From Corbicula japonica (Eukaryota; Mollusca; Bivalvia; Venerida; Cyrenidae), in contig JAZAYU010000009.1 in the NCBI GenBank assembly GCA_038501625.1, positions 5,446,396-5,510,395 of the forward strand: DNA of 64,000 bases, read 5' to 3'. The notes beneath the pieces were generated by a model. That model was given only the letters and a program-made list of their open reading frames with translations. It searched no databases and was not told where the DNA came from. Shown in pieces: positions 61,801-64,000 of the stretch. A program made the translations under genes and the position numbers. Within the stretch, counting starts at the first letter, position 1. Each line of letters opens with the position of its first letter.

Positions 61801-63460
61801 TGGCTGTGTTAATTTCTTTATTTGGTTGCTCGACATGTTGATCTCTATGCATATGACTATCTCCCATGCTCATATTCATGCTTGATCTACTCTGTGTTGG
61901 GTTGTTTGCTTCCCTGAAATCTCTTGATGCTGCATGTTCAAAGCTCCTCTGTCTAGAAGGTGTTGTACCGTTGTATCTGTTTTCAATTTCTATTTCACTT
62001 TCATGTTGGTTTTCATTTAAACTTTCCATGAGTGCTTGATGTCTTGTAAGAACCATTTCTCTGTCCATTATTTGTCAAGCAGAAATTTCAAGTGCTTGAG
62101 AAGGGGGTTGGGGTTGAGAACAGACTATTTATTTAAGTGTACTTTTACTTTTACTTAAAAAAAAATTGGAAATATTTTGATGAGAACTCTACAACAATAA
62201 TGCCTGACCAAGCAAATATCTTTGTTAAATAATAAAATGTATAGGTTAATAGTTTTACCGCTGCCACCAAAAATGGTGTCACGACCATGGATTTATAAAC
62301 ATGTTGGAGGCGGGTCAAAAACACCATTTGGAACTAATAAAATTTAATGAGAACAACACATATAGACCTTTTAAATATGTTCAGTTTAATGCTTCTATCT
62401 ATACTTTTTCTTATCTTCTAATTCTCAATTCATAAAATTAATCATCATTTATTTTCATACAAGTCAGTTTACTAGATCTAATGTGTTTAGAATGGAAAAA
62501 GTTGATAAATATCAATTTAGAATAAACCCCAAAAAGTTAACTTTACTAATGTTATTCCCGAGTCTGTTCTGCCAAAACACGCCAAAACCTAGCTTTTATA
62601 GTAAAAAAATCCCGATCCTGCAAGAATTCTGCCACTGGCGGAAAAGTGTCGGAATCCCGCAACAGACGGCGGAAAGCTGAAAATACCGGCAGAATTCCTG
62701 CAGAATCCCGCTATAAAAACCCTTAAAATAAATAAAAGCTTATCAACTTTTACCTCAAATCAACAAATAATCATGTTTTACAACAAATATCCATAATAAG
62801 ACATATATACCTATAATAAGACATGAGATAGACCCTGCGTTTTTCTCTGACTTGGCTTTTGACAGACGATCTGTTTACAAACAAACGCTTTATCAATATT
62901 GATGACGTAGTACACAAAATCCTCATTTCCAGGCTCCTACTGCCAGTCAGCATGAACGATTAAATTTCCAATAATTTGTACAAAAATGCAAGTTGATAAG
63001 TGAAAGTTGAGGATCTGCAGGTAGCGTGTTAGGTTTACTACATCAAGGACATCAGTATGCAATAAAGGTAAACTTCTCGATACCTGTTTACAACTTAAAC
63101 ACCAAGGATTAAAATCATGTAAACAATACCCCACCCATGTTATATTTCGCGGTAATTTTAACAATGACCAGAATCTGTAAAATCAATATGAGGTACACGA
63201 TAAAGCCTAGAACAATAGGACCTTTAAAACCCTAAGTCTCACAATATAGCAGTGAATGGTTCCATTTCAGCCATCAAAGTCGGGGCAGGTTGGGCACATT
63301 AGTAGCAGAACACCTGGACCACCTCCACTATGTCAACGATATTTTGCTGATCAATGTTGATACGTTAAATGATGTGTTGTCAGACCAGTTGTTGAACCGA
63401 TTGTTGATTCCATTGTATGTGTACTCACTGACCAAGAGAAAGAGGCATGATCTAAGAAAG
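43883..63460 (+). CDS. CLEC16A: CLEC16A (5' part, gene continues past window)
   Basis: Eight coding exons: 43883-43959, 45295-45423, 45759-45892, 46549-46616, 47193-47273, 47752-47857, 48551-48674, 63271-63460. All have GT/AG borders and continuous phase; 909 nt, 303 aa. Recognisable conserved segments are [73 protein letters not shown] and [19 protein letters not shown]. These correspond to the N-terminal FPL domain region of CLEC16A, also called ema in flies. In animals it is an endolysosomal membrane-associated regulator of mitophagy and autophagy with E3-ligase links. Despite the name, no C-type lectin domain is visible here. The start ATG opens MFGKSKGW, like the vertebrate protein. Intron 7 is expanded to 14.6 kb by an antisense Gypsy insertion. 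Exon 8 begins only 28 bp beyond the LTR, so its acceptor and branch region abut the element. Later exons were not found before the window ends. Confidence 0.93.
44204..44327. repeat. Near-perfect 124-bp hairpin in CLEC16A intron 1
   Basis: Arms ATGGGTGGTCGGGGACGGAT through AGATAAAATGCCCGAGGGC and their complement meet at CTTTAGCC, with almost no mismatches. A related hairpin lies at about 44648-44705 (TTTTATCGCATAATTGCCC against GGGGCAATTATGCGATAAAA), so the two may be ends of one element. Confidence 0.85.
44640..44715. repeat. Second hairpin related to 44204-44327
   Basis: GCTTTTATCGCATAATTGCC and GGCAATTATGCGATAAAATC pair around TCCACGTGCG. It shares the ATAATTGCCCC core with the preceding hairpin. 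Confidence 0.75.
47998..48127. repeat. Foldback element in CLEC16A intron 6
   Basis: Ends GCCCAAGGTTATAAAACTGA and CTTTATAACCTTCAGCCC. The centre has a deletion leaving GCGACCAATCAGATCC. Same family as at 2720-2866. A decayed copy lies directly upstream (about 47930-47990). Confidence 0.7.
49055..49058. repeat. Target-site duplication, left (ATAT)
   Basis: ATAT directly precedes the TG of the left LTR and is repeated at 63244-63247 after the CA of the right LTR. The AT-rich sequence makes a chance match possible. Confidence 0.55.
49059..50025 (-). repeat. 3' LTR (967 bp)
   Basis: Read on the minus strand it starts TGTGAGAC and ends CGTGACA (TG...CA). It is matched base for base, as far as I compared, by 62277-63243. 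Short open frames inside are identical in both LTRs and not considered genes. Confidence 0.93.
50029..50039 (-). other. Polypurine tract of copy 1
   Basis: Minus-strand AAAGAGGAGGG, three bases from the start of the 3' LTR. Plus-strand DNA priming site of LTR retroelements. Confidence 0.75.
50040..50990 (-). other. Non-coding 3' region of the element, copy 1
   Basis: AT-rich stretch between accessory ORF and polypurine tract. It is nearly identical to 53416-54277 plus the sequence after the MITE in copy 2. No reading frame of note. Confidence 0.6.
50991..52028 (-). CDS. Gypsy accessory ORF, copy 1: zinc-finger/coiled-coil protein
   Basis: 345 codons; the likely start is the second Met (ATG at 52004), preceded by an acceptor-like TTTGTAG. 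It encodes two C2H2-like fingers (C39/C42/H57/H62 and C72/C75/H88/H97, numbering from the longer start), a middle region, a serine run, a probable coiled coil and a C-terminal tail rich in Arg, His, Gln and Glu. There is no signal peptide or membrane segment, so it is not an envelope protein. It lies downstream of integrase, where env would be. The second copy at 55108-56145 differs by only a few residues and is also intact, suggesting the ORF is a real element gene. Function unknown; nucleic-acid binding is a reasonable inference. Confidence 0.7.
   Translation of the reverse strand: MYICRVSDMATENKEPNTRPIRVSTSINFTNNRGRVYECQRCETDKYRNERAKVITHIFRKHVALDSVPFYCSICKFVTMSQLELEKHVSPRVYPTHKASVEAMIQNGEDVNEEMSLLQNLKHYIPNSNDMKRLGREESETIFASRRRKPTDILRESLVQSGIPTGKPASQVSNHTVNTQNILDEMLNGYEPSNFSVSPVRATGINTLTAAQVVPSSHSQKPQTTTNAPPAAIPDDCSSSSSSDSSDSSLSERVMQEVAHLRKEVKTMGAALGQLVTEINKLMDVMLDKQKKEENKENNMDRQGQQHVSRHEHQRQERDKETDRNRETNRHRYRPYHNRAHYYRY
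52179..53322 (-). pseudogene. Gypsy integrase, copy 1, truncated
   Basis: Second copy of the integrase 3' part. Compared with 56295-57833 it lacks about 317 bp, removing the HHCC zinc region and the first catalytic Asp. The break carries GAGAAA at both edges. A Glu codon is also changed to a stop near 53136, and its N-terminal end is fused to an LTR remnant at 53314. It retains the second catalytic Asp (HSDQG) that is changed in copy 2, and the NGMTERFN Glu. It cannot encode a full integrase. Confidence 0.85.
53314..53401 (-). repeat. 88-bp LTR remnant at internal junction
   Basis: Matches LTR positions 49938-50025. It joins the truncated integrase of copy 1 to the polypurine tract of copy 2. 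Integrase sequence ACTTTTAGCAATGACCA and LTR sequence TTTTAACAATGACCA are similar at the join, pointing to a microhomology-guided switch. Confidence 0.85.
53405..53415 (-). other. Polypurine tract of copy 2
   Basis: Same AAAGAGGAGGG on the minus strand as at 50029-50039, next to the LTR remnant rather than a full LTR. Confidence 0.7.
54278..55023. mobile_element. 746-bp MITE with TA target duplication
   Basis: Starts CTGTATAAGTACTAATATTG and ends CAATATTAAGCGCTATACAG, imperfect inverted repeats, flanked by TA on both sides (54276-54277 and 55024-55025). Copy 1 of the Gypsy 3' region lacks it (intact sequence at about 50908), so copy 1 shows the empty site. TA choice suggests Tc1/mariner-superfamily mobilisation. 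Internal GGCGGTGT/CGCCAATA motifs recur. No transposase frame. Confidence 0.9.
55108..56145 (-). CDS. Gypsy accessory ORF, copy 2: zinc-finger/coiled-coil protein
   Basis: Intact 345-codon twin of 50991-52028 (likely start ATG at 56121). The differences are a handful of substitutions, several of them conservative, with no frame damage. The same two C2H2-like fingers, serine run, coiled coil and charged tail are present. It begins about 150 bp downstream of the integrase stop. Expression by splicing is possible, since an acceptor-like TTTGTAG precedes the ATG of the MATEN start. I do not recognise a cellular homologue. Confidence 0.72.
   Translation of the reverse strand: MYICRVSDMATENKEPNTRPIRVSTSIIFTNNRGRVYECQRCETDKYRNERAKVITHIFRKHVALDSVPFYCSICKFVTTSQLELEKHVSPRVYPTHKATVEAMIQNGEDVNEEMSLLQNLKHYIPNSNDMKRLGREESETIFASRRRKPTDILRESLVQSGIPTGKPASQVSNHTVNTQNILDEMLNGYEPSNFSVSPVRASGINTLTAAQVVPSSHSQKPQTTTNAPPAAIPDDCSSSSSSDSSDSSLSERVMQEVAHLRKEVKTMGAALGQLVTEINKLMDVMLDKQKKEENKENNIDRQGQQHVSRHEHQRQERDKETDRNRETDRHRYRPYHNRAHYYRY
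56295..57833 (-). CDS. Gypsy integrase, copy 2 (catalytic Asp changed to Asn)
   Basis: Open frame of 512 codons. It contains an H-H-C-C zinc region ([11 protein letters not shown] ... CDNCGANKP), the integrase core with first Asp (TDFLGPL), a second position reading HSNQGS instead of HSDQGS, the Glu in NGMTERFN, and a C-terminal domain ending near DKLKPYTG. The Asn codon is at 56985-56987; a single base (56987) differs from copy 1, which keeps Asp. This would be expected to abolish strand transfer. The frame is offset from the preceding pol frame, overlapping it by about 100 nt, so integrase would need a +1 shift or the offset is a mutation. Confidence 0.85.
   Translation of the reverse strand: MWFAYSYATGFFSISRQTFNGRMLWSLLKVNFCKDYLVWVRSLCCSVSTRSQTGFLSTFIPWSNGYSLQDLRDMQMEDKDIGPVLSWFEKGIKPTGDILNTASPSTRHYLQCWGELTTQNGVLLRRFRKKIGIGDFLQFLTPKKLQKDVLYQMHNSLMSGHLGRKKTKEKLLQKYYWHGVREDVYLWIEQCDNCGANKPLPTNPKAPLGTMPVGAVLDRLSTDFLGPLPCTARNNRYILTVVDNFSRWVEIIAVPDQTAETTARVILNEVIVRYGCPLYIHSNQGSNYESKSFTELCNLLEIRKTRTSVRNPKCNGMTERFNKTLTRMIRAYLTDNQHDWDLNLGCLAAAYRATPNETTKLTPNLIMLGREVRLPAEIAFGNNTMSEETASSYGQYVFKLKENMQKAHEICREHTRSTAKRQTDLYSPGKAFHQYKAGDLIWYLNISRKEAVCTKLQAPYSGPFLVKEKLSDQNYVIQFSKSRDDTKVIHYDKLKPYTGLSPPKWTKLCTND
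57733..60609 (-). CDS. Gypsy pol: protease, reverse transcriptase, RNase H
   Basis: Long open frame entered from gag by a -1 shift; it lacks an ATG at its start. The aspartic protease motif LDSGA is about 45 residues in from 60570. Reverse transcriptase has YVDD at about 513-516 (59020-59034), followed by the RNase H region ([14 protein letters not shown]-type ELLAI segment, SDHIALKW) and the usual [13 protein letters not shown] connection. Unusually, after a Cys-rich stretch, two hydrophobic segments follow (around [14 protein letters not shown] and [13 protein letters not shown]). The frame then ends before integrase. Confidence 0.88.
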   Translation of the reverse strand, partial: FKLTRTASSGQESVPLNLFQGQNNILNNSVRRGFPLSDSIYVKGEVQGVPVNFVLDSGAEKTVVSRGVFNKIKESEKPNLYKKGKLMHAGGEPLADFGKCELLLKIDNFTVKNEVIVAEIKDDVLLGMDILKGKNGKPADIILSQKKIILNGVEIACQHDITPNIRKVRAADHYTIQGHTEQIIDTFIERYESDNSKGNSNIIIEPSDSFKQKYPLAMASSLADINSSATIKVRIMNPFPNEISINQDAVIGTAEFLEHSPVTILSQENNDKNNFASIRRLQFSHNTDQSLSQNIRQLSQGFKNVKHNNETLLTSIPSHLQTLFTEASEGKTHNQKIELAKTLIEYQDVFSRNDNDLGLTDLAEHKIDTGDAKPIKQPFRRVPIAFQGEEKKATDKLLDQGVIRPSISPWASPLVLVRKKDGSVRLCVDYRLVNKVTKPDAFPIPKVDECIDSLAGAKIFSTLDLTSGYFQVPLCENDIPKSAFISKHGLFEFTSTPFGLTNSGATFQRVMELALKGLQWQTCIIYVDDCIVFGSTFEENLMRLREVLERFRTANLKLKPQKCELFKSEVTFLGYRVNAQGIKPDPNNVSKIIQWKIPENVTEVRQFLGLCSYYRKHVKDFSSVAKPLFDLTKNSSLLKWTPSCQVAFNTLKGALTSPNIMALPTNDGKFILDCDACNYGIGAVLSQIQDGTEKVISYASRSLNKAETNYCVTDKELLAIRYFVEYFRHYLLGRTFTVRSDHIALKWLFSLKSPTGRIARWIEILSGYNFTVEYRQGKKHGNADAVSRCPNPKDCLCSNVDMEDNLKCGPCKKCIKRANDMDSNLQSQSQNACLPIQVNKLAFIEPNKRLQAEKLSFASKANSVFLMLFMIVSCVLRNTVTSSSSLAETVKSSIVQTKLWMKDIASLSVHMFIWLMVTICFILCSSVVCLFLCNRILQYIASDFQWSHVMVIAKSQFL
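60600..62068 (-). pseudogene. Gypsy gag, broken by one frameshift
   Basis: Starts ATG at 62068 and ends TAA at 60602-60600. The N-terminal half is Asn/Ser-rich with a possible coiled coil, followed by the capsid-like region from [19 protein letters not shown] shift at an A run near 61447-61450 moves the conserved capsid continuation ([14 protein letters not shown] onwards) to another frame, so full Gag cannot be read as it stands. The distal part ends with a CCHC zinc knuckle ([15 protein letters not shown]) and a GQ-rich tail. The surrounding sequence is not a canonical slippery heptamer, so mutation is more likely than programmed shifting. Confidence 0.85.
60603..60609 (-). promoter_or_regulatory. 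Candidate -1 ribosomal frameshift site TTTAAAC
   Basis: On the minus strand the gag codons read GAT TTA AAC TAA, so T TTA AAC fits X XXY YYZ exactly and abuts the gag stop. A -1 slip enters the pol frame, which is open through this point. A downstream stimulatory structure was not resolved by eye. Confidence 0.8.
62257..62269 (-). other. Primer-binding site, probable tRNA-Leu
   Basis: Minus strand TGGTGGCAGCGGT, seven bases inside the 5' LTR. It is complementary to a 3' end reading ACCGCTGCCACCA, which agrees with known animal tRNA-Leu 3' ends including the added CCA. Confidence 0.75.
62277..63243 (-). repeat. 5' LTR (967 bp)
   Basis: Same sequence as 49059-50025 as far as compared by eye, including all internal short frames. 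It should hold the element's promoter, but no TATA box was assigned with confidence. Confidence 0.93.
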
Positions 63461-64000
63461 GTAATAACTTTCTACATCAAGCATAAATCACAATCCTGTA
63501 CAGCATGTTTGTCCTGTTCAGTAAAATTTCTCCCAATCCAGACAAAGTCTGTGTCATACAAAATAACATGATATTTCATATGATGTGATATTGAACTTCA
63601 CAATTTTGTCTATTATTAGCGCTTTGTAAACCAATTACTGCAATATACTTACTACCACAAATGTTTAACCTTCACACTTTATATACCTGTTTTATTGCAT
63701 CTGTTACCTGCTTATACCCAGATCTTTAGTTTGATCTGGATCTATACCATTCTTTCGTTCAGCATATATGCAAGATGTAGATGAAAGGTTGACATGTTTT
63801 TCCGTTTCGGAAAGACGACAGCCTCGGTTTGGAAACAAGACTAAGAGATGTTTGGCTCAAATTGTAGATTCCTTTGTACATAGAAATAACCAGCTTTTTG
63901 GTGTTTATATTGGGACAAGATTCTTAAATATTAAGTTAATACTTCTAATTTGAAACCTATTTCCTGAGCAGATCTTGGATATTTGGGCAAGACTCCAAAA
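63461..64000 (+). other. CLEC16A intron 8, partial
   Basis: Non-coding as far as seen. A partial GTAGATCC-type repeat (CAGATCTTTAGTTTGATCTGGATCTATACC) lies near 63719-63750, shown here as a position rather than an exact unit. The short open frame at 63768-63953 does not resemble the next conserved CLEC16A segment and is left uncalled. Confidence 0.4.

Larger units (their letters stand above)
49059..63243 (-). mobile_element. Ty3/Gypsy LTR retrotransposon, chimeric, antisense in CLEC16A intron 7
   Basis: Order on the minus strand: 5' LTR (62277-63243), primer-binding site, gag, protease-RT-RNase H, integrase, accessory ORF, polypurine tract, 88-bp LTR remnant, then a second copy of the 3' third (truncated integrase, accessory ORF, polypurine tract), then the 3' LTR (49059-50025). 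RT followed by integrase order marks it as Ty3/Gypsy. The outer LTRs appear identical along their 967 bp, implying a very recent insertion. ATAT flanks support integration of the whole 14.2 kb as one unit. Several coding defects suggest that it was mobilised in trans or has decayed since. Confidence 0.92.

Noticed and set aside
63768..63953. Possible CLEC16A exon 9
   Set aside because: The translation does not resemble the conserved segment expected after exon 8, and borders do not give a matching phase with clear splice sites.

Overview
The window is a piece of an intron-rich, AT-rich animal nuclear genome. The repertoire (a SIRT6/7-type sirtuin, a CYP2-clan P450, an L-threonine aldolase, CLEC16A) together with many short foldback elements and a Ty3/Gypsy retrotransposon suggests a lophotrochozoan, most likely a bivalve mollusc. 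That assignment is an inference from gene flavour and repeats; no species-diagnostic marker is present. All spliced models were built by hand from splice signals and frame continuity.

Layout. 1-1871: no recognised gene; holds a dispersed repeat with a tRNA-Glu-like core. 1872-6137 (+): six-exon sirtuin, 390 aa, complete. 6990-9258: intergenic, with two foldback elements, a tRNA-Lys-like gene (minus) and a second copy of the tRNA-cored repeat. 9259-17981 (+): six-exon single-pass membrane protein of 379 aa with a PPPY/NPLY tail; the intron before its transmembrane exon contains about 40 tandem 82-bp units, each carrying the 3' splice site and start of that exon. 17982-22125: no recognised gene. 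22126-23640 (+): intronless CYP2-clan P450. 24266-26757: near-palindrome of about 2.5 kb. 27550-31865: tandem repeats, including a 60-bp satellite split by a 1.4-kb element with terminal inverted repeats. 32096-40857 (-): L-threonine aldolase, nine coding exons, 372 aa, complete. 43883-63460 (+): 5' part of CLEC16A, eight coding exons (303 aa), running off the right end. Threonine aldolase and CLEC16A are head to head.

CLEC16A intron 7 holds a 14.2-kb antisense Gypsy insertion (49059-63243). Its two 967-bp LTRs look identical and are flanked by ATAT. Inside are gag, protease-RT-RNase H, integrase and an extra zinc-finger ORF downstream of integrase. The 3' third is present twice, joined through an 88-bp LTR remnant. 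The element has a tRNA-Leu primer-binding site, a polypurine tract and a TTTAAAC heptamer directly before the gag stop. It also carries damage: a gag frameshift, a pol/integrase frame break and an Asp-to-Asn change in integrase. A 746-bp TA-flanked MITE has since landed in one of the two copies.

The genes do not form an obvious pathway; they are ordinary neighbours in a repeat-rich region. The most unusual structures are the exon-derived 82-bp minisatellite, the chimeric Gypsy element with its accessory ORF, and the large palindrome.
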